Assembly (NCBI GenBank): GCA_014058105.1
Contig: JACGCM010001441.1
Coordinates: forward strand, 434,001 to 498,000
Length of the DNA stretch: 64,000 nt
Origin: Kingdonia uniflora
Lineage: Eukaryota; Streptophyta; Magnoliopsida; Ranunculales; Circaeasteraceae
Direction: 5' to 3'
Position numbers and translations under genes: made by a program. Under the pieces are notes generated by a model that saw only the letters and a program-made list of their open reading frames with translations, was not told where the DNA came from and did not search any database. Of this stretch, positions 1-10,405 are shown piece by piece (positions within the stretch are counted from its first letter, which is position 1; the number at the start of each line of letters is the position of its first letter).

Positions 1-322
1 TTATGCATTGTTTTTTCTTTACTCTAAGCTGAGTTGAGCTATTAGAACTTACGAGGTGAGGCTTGAAACATCTGCAGAACTAGAAAACATTCAGTACAAG
101 ATAAAACTCTGAATGATGAGGAGATTCTATTATTAGCGACCTTGAAGTTCCCCAACGTTTATTAAGTGGATGCTTATATTGGCAAAAATAGAGACGCAGG
201 AGCATAGGAGTAGTCAGATATCCAACTCTTTGAAGCATGTTCTTAGAAATTGCAGATAAGTGATGATGGTTATATGTGTATTTGTTCATTTCAGAGAAAA
301 AGAGAAGTGCACCGAAGACTTT
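1..322. other. Unassigned flank
   Basis: No gene recognised. A 'tttcag' acceptor-like site near 290 is followed by a short open stretch that appears to resume after the MITE (from about 790), so this could be old genic sequence split by the MITE. I could not match it to a family. Confidence 0.3.
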
Positions 323-786
323 GAGAATCTACAGCAGTAGGGTGGGTAAATTTGCCCAAAATTAGGGTGAATTCAATCTACCCCAATCTACCCTACAATA
401 GTTGTATTGAAATCAAGGTGAATATCACTCCCCACAGTTCCACCCTACAGCAGTTGTATCAAAATCAAGGTGAATATCACTCCCCGCAGTTTAGAATTGC
501 GGGGAACAATCAGCGTACAGTTCAGAACTGCGCGGCATAATCAAAAACATAAGTTCTGGCCACGTGTCTCCATCTAGAGCGTCCATTAGCCAATGCATAG
601 TTCAGAACTGTGTGGCATCAATCCGTCAAAAATTCACCTAGAGGGTGGAGAATCAACCCTCAAGGTGAAAAATGGGTTGCCACATGGATTTTCGATCAAG
701 CTGCTGGGAGGTAAATTTTCAAATTAGAGGGTGGATTTTGAAATCTACCTTGCCACGTCATTTTGACCTAGCTGCTGTGGATGCTC
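323..786. mobile_element. MITE of PIF/Harbinger type (464 bp)
   Basis: Imperfect terminal inverted repeats: left begins GAGAATCTACAGCAGTAGGG and right, reverse-complemented, begins GAGCATCCACAGCAGCTAGG. Flanking trinucleotides are TTT and TTA, consistent with a mutated TTA/TAA target duplication. The interior is non-coding and holds direct motifs shared with the large Harbinger element at 46025-53317: 'gagggtgg' blocks and the palindrome CAGTTCAGAACTG (518-530), with a related GC-flanked palindrome at 482-504 and a further copy near 599. It is best read as a non-autonomous derivative mobilised by that family's transposase. Confidence 0.75.
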
Positions 787-1057
787 TTAGGACTGCGTTT
801 CTTCCTACAATTAGAGAGGCGCATATATTTCTATTCTAACCCCGTTTTAACTGATACCACAAAAAAAACAAAAGTTTCGGCCACGGATTTAGCACATCGT
901 AAAAGTCCTTTAGTGATGGGTAAACACTTTCAGATTGTTGCTGCAATTGATGGTGTCAGCAAAAGTTTACACACCCATTGCCATATGTCATAGCTTTTGT
1001 AATAGGTATATTTTGTCACTATTTTTTGTGCATTCACGGCAATAAATTCTATCGATA

Positions 1058-1164
1058 AACCTTTGGCAACACTTCCTTTTGCAACAGTTTCTTTTTCTCG
1101 TCTAAAAGACACACCTTTGGCGACATTGTCTTTTGCAACAGTTTCTTGTTGTCGTCTAATAGAC
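1058..1164. repeat. Two ~54-bp tandem units in non-coding DNA
   Basis: Two adjacent copies of a unit that starts 'cctttggc(a/g)aca' and contains 'ttttgcaacagtttctt' and 'cgtctaa(a/t)agaca'. The surrounding 787-1280 stretch has further gcgac/gcaac-like words, reminiscent of the subterminal repeats of CACTA transposons, but no terminus was found. Nothing coding is convincing between 787 and 1280. Confidence 0.5.
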
Positions 1165-1280
1165 ATGTTCATTGCAAAATATACTTTGTGGCGATAATAT
1201 TATTCTGTTGTCAACAAAGATTAGCTTGTTGCTTCTTCTTTTTGATATTTTAATTTAGCGATAGATTAATTTTGTCGTTG

Positions 1281-1300
1281 TATATATATATATATATATA
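1281..1300. repeat. (TA)10 microsatellite at viral junction
   Basis: Ten TA dinucleotides directly abut the left end of endogenous pararetrovirus copy 1. A TA tract also abuts copy 2 (41182-41199). Confidence 0.9.
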
Positions 1301-1311
1301 TCAGAGCCATG
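1299..1311 (+). promoter_or_regulatory. tRNA-Met primer-binding-site remnant
   Basis: TATCAGAGCCATG matches the plant initiator tRNA-Met complementary site (TGGTATCAGAGCC) except that its first bases are replaced by the TA tract. In caulimovirids this site primes minus-strand DNA synthesis and marks map position 1, so this is the probable left edge of the integrated viral genome. Confidence 0.7.
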
Positions 1312-1727
1312 TGTGGCTAAACATATAGGTCACATAGGTATGTTTAATTTTATATAAGAACTAAGTATACATACTGTTTACCTTCTTTTCTTTCGACAAA
1401 CATGTTTTATAGTATGTTTGATCTGGAGATAAAGGTATGGGACGTCACCCAAGTCGCGTATGGCGTGGTTATCTTAAAAGTGGACTTTTTTTACCGATAA
1501 ATTGTTGACAGATGTGTACCTGACACTTTGAATTAGATTATACTGCATAAGCATATTTATCAAGGAAGATTATAAATAGTAACCATACCGACGTCCTATT
1601 ATGACATTTCCATATCTATGTGATCCATATTTCACATATGGAAGAAATGAATAGGTCTCATGAAGACCAATCATCTGTAAAAAAATTCAAAATTAGTTGG
1701 GTTTGAACAAACTCAACAACTGAATCA

Positions 1728-3130
1728 ATGGACTATACCATCTATCGAGTCCAAAATAATTTACAAAAAATGTATATTTGACTTTATCAGTCAATATAAT
1801 ATTAAAATTATAGAGTAATCAATCGCTCTTGACAGTGAATGTCATACCTTAAAATTATTTAACCTTACAGATGTGGAAAGGTATTTTAAAACATATAATT
1901 ATCTGCATATTGGATGTATCCAAGTTACATTCAAACCTTTAATTCTCCTAGAAATTAATTTTATTATTTTTGCATACCTCGGGGATGAGAGAAGTAGAGA
2001 GTTTAAATCATCTCTTATGGGAATTGTTCAAACTAGTCTATGTCATAGACCAGTTTATTTTTATGTTTATCCCAATTTAACTGTATCCTTCACGGATAAG
2101 TTTATATTTCATGTTGTGAGTCTACAAATTCAAACATAGGGATACAATTTTATCCCTGGAGTATAAGTTATAGCAGTTATTTACCGGATTCACTATAAGG
2201 TTATGAATACTTTATGCCCTAGAGCTATCCTCAATAGTGAACCAGGTAAAATTGTAGCTGTACACAGTAACTGTTTAATGACTAATATTTTTGTCAACAG
2301 GCTTATAAATTGGGATGAGCTTACTATCCCAATAGAATGGACATTATCTAAGGCAATGGTTCTACGACCAAGGTTTAACAACCAGGTTAGTCAAATCACC
2401 CAAACTCCAGATAGAGATGTTGAAGTAATATTTGCTTTTACTCCAATCAAACTCTCTCTTCATAGGAGTATGTTTTACAGAATGGCAAGGGAAAAAAAAT
2501 ATTCTTTAGCAAGTTTATTGCCCTTCTTCCCGGCCCTCTATGTCTAGGAACTTCACATCTGAACCTATCATTAAAAAAATTAGGGTGTCAGATCAACAAA
2601 TTCCCCATAGAGTCTATATTCATCACTCTACCAACACCAGGCCAGAAGTAGAAAGAGAAAGACATACTTCTCTTGCATCTGAGACGAGCTTTTATGTTTA
2701 GGTATTTATGGATTTAAGCCCTAATTCATTTATTTGCCAGCTTATCAGTAAGGAATTCATGTCTTTCAGTCATGAAGAGTTTAGAACATGGTATTTCCAA
2801 ACTTTTAGTAGGGAAAAATTGGCTTTAATCAAGAAATTATACTACCTTGAGATTAAGGAAAACCAAAAGGTAATATTATTTTGTGAATGGTTCACAGGAT
2901 GGTACCCTCACCAATAATACCTTATCAGTAATATGGAAGATTTTACTAAGAAATGGGTAAAAACAGATGGTACATAAGTCCAATTTATTCACCCTCACTC
3001 TGAATATCTCCATTTAGGCAAAGGGGGCCCTGGATCCAAGGTTTGGAGGCCAACGCCTTTACTCATACTAACAACTAGATAACTGATGTTAATCCAGTTA
3101 TCAAACATAATGATTGGACAAATCTGAGAC
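1728..3130 (+). pseudogene. Pararetroviral movement-protein region, copy 1
   Basis: N-terminal part of the viral polyprotein, expected to form the 30K-type movement protein that acts at plasmodesmata. The ATG at 1728 is at the same place as in copy 2 (41428). The region is broken into several open stretches (1873-2139, 2203-2547, 2708-2917) by stops and frameshifts, each aligning by eye with the single long frame of copy 2. Shared landmarks include the NTLCPRAIL segment and the RLINWDEL segment. Movement-protein identity is inferred from position and family organisation. Confidence 0.7.
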
Positions 3131-4470
3131 TTCAAGCGATTAGTATTTAGTTAAATCGTATCGAAGACCTGGTCAAAAGAAACAGTAGTCAAAATTCTTC
3201 TGACAATATCACAAGTACATCCTCTAGCATGTACAAAGTTGATATTCAACCAACCCTTCTTGTCCATGACTTTAAGCTTTCCGATTCTCAGGATTTTGAT
3301 TTTTTAGATCTTCTTGTTGAACGTCTCAAAAAGATTAGTGTCAACACTCTGGATAGGAACTCTAAATCTAAAAATATCTCTGAGTTCTCTAATTGTGAAT
3401 CAAAAAATCAAATCCAAGCCATTGAGACTAGCCTTCATAAGATAGAATATGAACCATCCTAATTCAAAACTTATTATAAAAGACCTACCCCTCAGGATCT
3501 TTTATTTAAAAAAGATTCTTTACAGAATACAATTTCCTATAACGGAAGAACCATCTATGAATGGAATATAGATGGATTATCAAAATATCAAATTTATGAA
3601 GTTATTCATAAAATGCTTATGTATGCCTCTATCTGTAAGGCTACTGGCAATGATGATGACAACGTGGCAAAATTTATTGCCAACGATTTCACCGGAAGTC
3701 TTAAAGGCTGGTGGGATAATATTATCAAAAACAAGCGATCGCTGCGGCAGTTAAAATTGAAGGAACTAGTAATACTCCTATTAAGGATGTTGTCTACTGC
3801 ACTCTTGTTCAAACCATAATTATACACTTTGTGAGGTTCTCACCGCAGAGACAAGAGAGAAACAAAAAAACTTTTATAGAATCTTAGATGTCCTTCTCTA
3901 ACCTATTTTATATGGTACAAGGATGTTTATATTTGCAAAGCGATGCAGAGATATGACGTCAATGCGAAACATTGGAAAGCCAAATTCATTGATGGTCTTC
4001 CACCTTAATTTGGCAAAAATGTTCGTCAAAAGCTTAAAGACCAGCATGATGACAATTTTATACCCTACCATAAGCATACTTATGGCCATCTTATTAGTAT
4101 TTGTACTCACATTGGCCTTAGTATCTGTAATGATATGAAATTATAGTACCAACTTCAAAAATAGAATTTAACAGGCAAAAAGGAGATTGGTAAGTTTTGT
4201 CACCAGTTTGCTTACAACCTTCCTATCACTTATCCTAAAAAGTATAAGAAGAGTGCAAAACATTCTTCTCACTTTTGAAAAAGAAATAAAAAGAGATATA
4301 AGGATCCATATGATTCTTATTATCAACATAAAAAAATAAAGAGACATATGAGAGATAAATCTCATACCTGTTCTTCCAAAAAATCTAAAACCTGTACCTG
4401 TTACAAGTGTGGTAAAAAAGGGCACTTGGCAAACAAGTATTCCATTAAGAAGAAGTTGCAAATTCTTTAA
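3131..4470 (+). pseudogene. Pararetroviral coat-protein region, copy 1
   Basis: Coat-protein part of the polyprotein. Frames at 3229-3462, 3572-3827 and 3923-4138 align with the longer coat frame of copy 2. The basic C-terminal tract ends in a nucleic-acid-binding zinc knuckle at about 4385-4440 that reads CYKCGKKGHLANKY, so the fourth zinc ligand is Tyr instead of Cys (TGT to TAT). Copy 2 keeps all four ligands. The region also has frameshifts and stops. Zinc-knuckle coat proteins package viral DNA/RNA. Confidence 0.75.
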
Positions 4471-4490
4471 CTGGATGAAGGACTAAAACT

Positions 4491-5049
4491 TTAATTAAGT
4501 AAATTATTACTTAATACCACTTCTGAAGAAAGTTCTTCTGACAGCAACGAGGAAGTCAATGAAATTGACCAAAGTGACCCCTCCTCTGTTGGAGAAGGAA
4601 CTCCTTACAACAAGTGTTCAGAATCTAATCCTCAGGATTACTAGAAAATCATTATTAAAATGAATGGCTTAAACATTAATACTCTAGCTACTAATCAAAG
4701 TAAAATTTTATCTGGTGCGGATAAAATTTCTGACCCAGATGCAAGAGCTAATTTTATCAGTATTTATCTTCAACAGATGCATCAAGATAGCTTAAAACCA
4801 CAAATAGAAATAGAACCGCTGGAAGTACCAAATAGGTACTCTAATTTCCAGGATGTCCTAAAACGCATGGAACATGATAAACCTATCACTATTCGAGACC
4901 TTCGTAAGGAAATTAATCTCTTAAAATCTAAAATTAAACAATTAAAAATCCTTGTTCAGGTACAAGATGATAAAATCAATCATCTACAACTTTGTCAAAA
5001 GAGTAAACACAAGATTCAAGATAGTGAATCTAATGATGAAACCCCATAG
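4491..5049 (+). pseudogene. Acidic linker and coiled-coil segment, copy 1
   Basis: Follows the zinc knuckle. An acidic Ser/Glu-rich stretch (about 4500-4620) leads into a 129-residue open frame (4660-5049) rich in Ile/Leu/Lys heptads, e.g. EINLLKSKIKQLKILVQ, a likely coiled coil. The same arrangement is in copy 2 (44196-44760). In related viruses this lies between coat protein and protease; its role is unknown to me. Confidence 0.6.
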
Positions 5050-5099
5050 AAGAAAGATAACCCCTATCTTCATCTTTTCCAAAAATTATTTCACATAAA

Positions 5100-7007
5100 T
5101 GGTATATCAAAGTTACTCTTGTAATAAAAAAATGAATATACCATTAAAGATGCCATAGCCCTTGTAAATAGTGGAGCTGACCTGAACTGTATTCAAGAAG
5201 GCTTGGTTCCTACCAAGTATTTCAAAAAAATAGTCCAATCTCTTGCATCTGCTAGTGGCAACAGGATGAATATCCAGTACAAACTTTTAAAAGTTTTTAT
5301 CTGCAATAAAGGTACATGTATTCCATTACTTTTTTTTAGTCAGAAATCTACAACAACAAGTCATACTGGGCACCCCATTTCTAAATCTTCTTATGTCTCT
5401 ACATAAGATTGATCAGAAAGGAATATTTTATATATTCCAAGGTCAAGAAATTATTTTTGAATTTATTAGAGATCCTGAAACCAGAATCATTAATGAACTA
5501 AAAACCATGCTTGGCTTTAAGGAAAACCATCTGATTTTTTTTCAAAGAATTCCAGATCATGGACATTTCTCACAAACTTCAATCATCTGAGATGAAGATC
5601 ATAATTAATGAACTGGAAAAATAATTTATTACCAAGGTCTGTAGTGATATTCCTAATGTTTTTTGGGAATGAAAACCAACATGTTGTTTCCCTACCAGAC
5701 AAACAGGATTTTGATGAGAAAACCCAAATTCTTACTAAGGCTCGACCTAGCTAGATGAATTCTGAATATCTGTAACTCTGCAAAAATGAGATTCAGGATC
5801 TTCTTAACAAAAACCTTATCAGAAAGAGTTACTCTCCCTGAAGCTGTACAACCTTCTATGTTAATAAGAATGCTGAAAAGGAACGAGGTGCTCTTAGACT
5901 TGTTGTCAATTATAAACCTCTTAACGACTCCCTCAAATGGATTCGTTATCCAATTCCAAATAAAAAAGATCATTTAAATTTTTTTTACAATGCGATTATC
6001 TTCTCTAAATTTGACTTAAAATCAGGATATTGGAAAATACAAATTACTGAGAAAGATAAATATAAAATTGCATTTACAATTCTATTTGGTCACTATGAAT
6101 GGAATGTCATGCCCTTTGGTTTAAAAAATACTCCATCTGAATTTCAGAACATTATGAATAATATTTTTGTTCCTTATTCAAACTTATATATTATTTATAT
6201 TGATGACATCCTTTAATTTTTAAGTTCTATTGATCAACACTTTAGACATCTGAAGATCCTTAAGGATGTTCTCCGAAGAAATGGTTTGGTTGTTTCTGCT
6301 CCTAAAATAAAATTGTTTTAATTAACAGTTCGAATTTTAGGGCATAACATTACTAAATGACATATTATTCCTCAAAATTTCTAGATAAAATTAAAGAGAA
6401 AACTCAATTTCAAGGATTCTTTGCCATTCTCAATTATATTGCAGACTACTACCAGAATTTGGCCCAGGATAGTGATATTTTATATGATAGACTCAAAAAG
6501 ATTCCTACCCCCTGGATCTCTGTACACACCAAAGTTGTTCAACAAATCAAATTACGAGTTAAACAACTCTCTTGTTTAGGATTAACTAATCCTCAATGGC
6601 AAAAGATTGTTGAAACAAATGCTTCTGACTTAGGTTTTGGAGGAATATTAAAACAAAGTAATTCATCTTTGCAAAGGGAAGAATTACTTCATTTTATATC
6701 CGGAAAGTGGAAAACTGCTCAAAACAATTATTCCACAATCAAAAAAGAAATGCTTTCCATTGTTAAATACATTTCAAAATTTCTCAATGATTTGCTAAAT
6801 CAACCCTTTTTGCTTCGAATTGATTACAGTTCGGCTAAAGACATCCAACAAAAAGATATCAAAAATCTTGTGTTTAAACATATATTTGCCAGATGGCAAT
6901 CTGAACTATCTGTCGTTGATTTCTCAATCGAATATATTAAAGGAAATCAGAACTCCCTTCCCAATTTTCTAACTAGAGAATTTTTACAGGAACATGCAAC
7001 CTCCTGA
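5100..7007 (+). pseudogene. Protease, reverse transcriptase, RNase H region, copy 1
   Basis: Aspartic protease first: near 5161-5195 the active-site motif reads NSGAD, with Asn in place of the catalytic Asp. The reverse transcriptase follows (about 5690-6350) with visible fingers/palm motifs (RLVVNYKPLND, FSKFDLKSGYW, MPFGLKN) and an intact YIDD box near 6200. RNase H (6357-7007) is the longest open frame, 216 residues; its first acidic motif reads ETNAS, where Asp is usual, so the first catalytic Asp is lost. Frameshifts and stops separate the domains. In a live virus these carry out polyprotein cleavage and reverse transcription. Confidence 0.85.
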
Positions 7008-8270
7008 TCCAGGTTGGAGTCAGAACAATGGAAAAAAGGACCAGAAGAAGCCTGCTAAGGATGTCCCTAGGCAGGAACCGAAGAAAACAATTAAAGATGC
7101 CTTTAAACATGACATCATCTATCAACAGAAAACATTAGTTAAAGAAAATATCTTAACCCTTTCTTTTGATGATCTTAAACTCAATCAAGATGTTTGGGGT
7201 CTTAAAGAAAGATATTTTACAAGTTAAAATTAAATGGTTCAAGAAAATCATTATAGATATGTCTATGAGGCCATGTTAATCGAAACAGCATCAGCTCAAA
7301 TTGAGCATCATCATGTCAATCAAAAGGACATAAAAAGCCCTATAACATACTCCAAATATTATATTACAAGGGTTATGCACATATCTGAATGGGGATTTGA
7401 TCATAGCAAATCTCGATCTCTAAAACTTAATGGCCAACAATATAATTATTGGGACTATATCCAAGCATGGCACTATACTTTTTATTATCAGAATCCCATC
7501 AGAAAACATATTTGGCTTTTATGCATTAATCTAGACATCATCAAATGATCAGGATTTCCCCACTCGGTTCCTTAATTGGTGGGAAAAAATTGGGATTGAC
7601 TTTGATATTTTACCAAAGTCCCTTTAAGAGCCATTTACCATATGGTACGATTCTCACCTGAAGCTTAAGAGAACAACAGTACATAATCCACCTATCAGAA
7701 GAAATACCTTATGATATTTCACAGAATTTCATATCATATTGATTTGGAAATGGGATCTTGAACTTTGCTTTAATGACCTGAAACTGCCCATTCTACAGAG
7801 AACCTTCTTCTACAGATGGTGGGATGGGTTTGAAACTGAAAGAGTTGCTAAAATAATCAATAAGACAACTGAAGAATATGTTTTATCTTCTAAGAAAGAC
7901 AAACAGAAAGCAGTAGGAACATTAGTCTCCTCGATAAATGTCTTCCAACTGCTAATGGCTTCCATTCAGGACCGGTACCCTAATTTATCACCCGAAGAAC
8001 AGCAAGTCAAAGTCATGTAGACTTTGAAAGAAAAATTTGTGGAAGCCACCACACATGCCTCACTGCATGCATCAAATATTCAAGAAGGTAGTGGAAGCCA
8101 AGACCAGCAATACTGCCTAATAGAAGAGGGTCAAGACCTATGAGGATGAGGATATGGCATCCTAAAAATCTGCAGACGTCACTATGGAAGACTATTGGGA
8201 TACTATGATTAAAGTCCAAGAACAGAAGATCCAAGCCATAGCGAAAGGGAAAGTTACGGAACCTTAGCAT
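6994..8270 (+). pseudogene. Second viral ORF (ORF2-like), copy 1
   Basis: An ATG at 6994 opens a frame that overlaps the end of the RNase H frame by 14 nt, the usual tight packing of caulimovirid genes. It begins with a Lys/Pro-rich stretch (6994-7227), then continues in broken frames at 7234-7548 and 7739-8020. It has aromatic-rich segments (e.g. IWKWDLEL, FFYRWWDGF) and a helical, charged C-terminal part. Florendoviruses have a second ORF of unknown function at this position; I assign it by position only. It carries several stops and frameshifts. Confidence 0.55.
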
Positions 8271-8340
8271 TCAAAACCGAACATAAAAGCTACAGTAATT
8301 TACTACAGTGTTTTTGCTACAATATTTTACTTCAATAATT

Positions 8341-8530
8341 TACTACAGTAATTTGTCTTTACCTGCCGACGCATAAAGCCAAAAGCAACATCTTTTTACT
8401 ACAGTAATTTTTCTTTACCTGTCGACGCATAAAGCCAAAAGCAACATCTTTTGAGAAAAGATTTTTAAATTACAAACAACAATGACTTTGTCTGCCAACG
8501 CATAAGATCAAAGGCGCCTACGCATGAAGT
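8341..8530 (+). repeat. Promoter-upstream tandem repeat, copy 1
   Basis: Two near-identical 56-bp units (8341-8396, 8397-8452), each with 'ctgccgacgcataaagcc' and 'aaaagcaacatctt', and a third degenerate one (about 8482-8530). They lie 60-250 bp upstream of the TATA box, where viral enhancer elements are expected. Copy 2 has an unrelated 21-bp repeat at the same place. Confidence 0.75.
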
Positions 8531-8589
8531 TAAAGAGAATCTTTACTTTATGAAAAGAGAATAAGATTTGGTCTCTCACCAGCTACTAG

Positions 8590-8740
8590 TATAAAAAGGG
8601 TCTCAGAGTCTATTTGTAAGACAAGTTTTTCTTTTCAAGTTTATCATTTATCCCCATAACTCCTTTGTAAATGCCACTTTTATCCTTTGTGTCTACCATT
8701 CCTCTGTAAGTATTTTATAAGAATTTCATAATAAATAAAA
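8590..8740 (+). promoter_or_regulatory. Viral promoter and poly(A) signal, copy 1
   Basis: TATAAAAAG at 8590 starts the presumed pregenomic promoter. About 140 bp downstream lie overlapping AATAAA signals (8730-8739) in a context nearly identical to copy 2 (45889-45898). Promoter then close poly(A) signal is the caulimovirid design for terminally redundant RNA: the signal is bypassed on the first pass and used on the second. Confidence 0.7.
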
Positions 8741-8791
8741 GTTTGTTTATATTTTTCTTGATAAGTATTTACAATCTCTGCACAACCCCCT

Positions 8792-8817
8792 CCCCCCCCC
8801 CCCCCCCCCCCCCCCCC
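8792..8817 (+). repeat. 26-nt poly(C) tract
   Basis: Uninterrupted run of 26 C, with five more C just before a single T at 8791. It lies inside sequence shared with copy 2, where the same spot has only 'aaccctgag', so it is an expansion specific to copy 1. Confidence 0.9.
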
Positions 8818-8834
8818 TGAGAGTGTCTAAGTAC

Positions 8835-9807
8835 AATTAGAGGGACCTTAGGGTTATACTCTGGGTTAGTTTCCTTTCAGCTGTAATTTTATATAATAGT
8901 TTTTTCTGTTTAAGTTAGCCTTTTATTGTTTATACCGATCATACTTTTTATTGGTACACACATGTTGTATAGGATACAAAAATGATGCAACTATGAGAAT
9001 TGTATCTTAATGTTATGAATATTGAAGTGCGGCATAATATAAGCAAGAAACCAAACATAAACAGTTTACATAGCAACATTTGGTTGCAACTGTAGAACTT
9101 TAATGTTGGATACTACATTTTCTATCACGATCCAAGTTGATGATAGTTATCTTTGCTCCCACGCTCAACGTGTACGAAAGCCTATCAGGTCCAAGGTTGA
9201 AATGGTTACCTACATCACATGAAAATTTTAAACCATTATATAAGTTGTACGTCATACACATCGTAATCCTTATAGGGTGCTTATTAGATTTTTTTTTTCT
9301 TTATTAATTTTATAAATATAATGAACAAGGGAATGAGATAATACCATATCGCATAAAAAAAAAAAAGCAGATGTCGAAATAGTACTTGCTAAGCTATTAA
9401 GTGGATACTACTTAGAGGTTCCTGGGATACAAATCAAAGCAAAATTGTGCTTATAAATTATTTTTGAATACTAAGCCAAAATTATATATATGTTAGAAAA
9501 TAATATATGATTTCAATTTCACAAGTAGAACGAAACTTAAGCTAAGCATTATATTAGACTATAGTAGCTCAACTAAGGGACCCTGCAAAGAAAGTAGTTC
9601 TCAACTCATGGTGGCAATACCTGTTATAACCGCATTTGTGTGATAGAATTAGTATGTTCCAAGTACAACAAGCTCCAACTGAAATATAATGGTTATGTGG
9701 AAACAGATTGCAATGGTTTGTCAAAATGAATTTAATGAGAAAATAACTACTTGTCGACAATATTAAACCTATTTCAAGATTAAACTCTATATCAAGCAAT
9801 TTACAGT
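8835..9807. other. No gene recognised
   Basis: AT-rich DNA with only short, unsupported reading frames. No transposon ends or RNA genes were identified. Confidence 0.5.
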
Positions 9808-9906
9808 TAAACTCCCGTTCCTTTTGGCTGAAATTGTGGGAATGATCAAGATTCAGAATCCTTCTTGATCATTCCTGCAATATCAGCCAAAAGTAATGGG
9901 AGTTTA
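9808..9906. repeat. 99-bp near-perfect inverted repeat (hairpin)
   Basis: Arms of 43 nt (9808-9850 and 9864-9906) pair with about five mismatches around a 13-nt loop. The arms contain 'cttttggctga' and 'ggaatgatcaag' with their complements. It could be a small-RNA precursor, a foldback MITE or a palindromic duplication. I do not recognise a known mature miRNA in it. Confidence 0.8.
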
Positions 9907-10405
9907 AAAATTTTAGATGAAGGTTATTTGAGATGGAGATGACAGACGGGCATCATGTTTCCGATATCTCGATTGGTAAATTCATGTAATAGAAGCTCTT
10001 CTGGTTTCTGCACATGAAGAGATAAATAACCAAACACAGTTCATAAATCTCCCTGAGACCATTATACCTTCTGATCCGAAGAGCGCACAAAAACAAAACC
10101 CCAAGTGGGTGATAAATATAGATAGCAGCTTAAAAACATAATCAAATATCAGCCAAAAGTAACGGGAGTTTAAAATTTTGAGATGAAAGCTATTTAAGAT
10201 GGAGATGACAGACGGATATCATATTACCGATATCTCGATTGGGAAATTCTTGTAATGGAAGCTCTTCTGGTTCGTGCACATGAAGAGAAGAATAACCAAA
10301 CACAGTTCATTAATCTCTCTGGGACCATTATACCTTCTTATCCGAAGAGCGCACAAAAACCAAACCTCAAGTGGGTGATAAATATAAGATAACAGCTGAA
10401 AAGCA
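9881..10405. repeat. 266-bp tandem duplication
   Basis: Unit 1 (9881-10146) and unit 2 (10147 to about 10405) are the same sequence with scattered substitutions. Both start 'tatcagccaaaagtaa' and run through 'gatggagatgacagacgg' to 'aagtgggtgataaatata'. The first unit starts inside the right arm of the hairpin; the second has lost its partner arm. No convincing coding potential. Confidence 0.85.

Larger units (their letters stand above)
1299..8834 (+). mobile_element. Endogenous caulimovirid, copy 1 (near full length, decayed)
   Basis: About 7.5 kb with the order movement protein, coat protein with zinc knuckle, aspartic protease, reverse transcriptase, RNase H, then a second ORF, a TATA promoter and a poly(A) signal. 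This is the layout of Caulimoviridae, most like florendoviruses/petuviruses. There is no integrase and no LTR. The left edge is the primer-binding site; the right edge is put at the last sequence shared with copy 2 (CTAAGTAC). A leader of about 400 bp precedes the first ATG. Stops and frameshifts occur throughout. The genus is an inference from gene order and size. Confidence 0.85.

Noticed and set aside
1299..1311. TATCAGAGCC read as part of an LTR retrotransposon primer site
   Set aside because: No LTR precedes it (TA repeat does), and the following 7.5 kb has caulimovirid gene order without integrase.
9864..9906. Similarity of 'cagccaaaagtaatggg' to miR169-type sequence
   Set aside because: Only the first seven or so bases agree; not enough to name a miRNA family.
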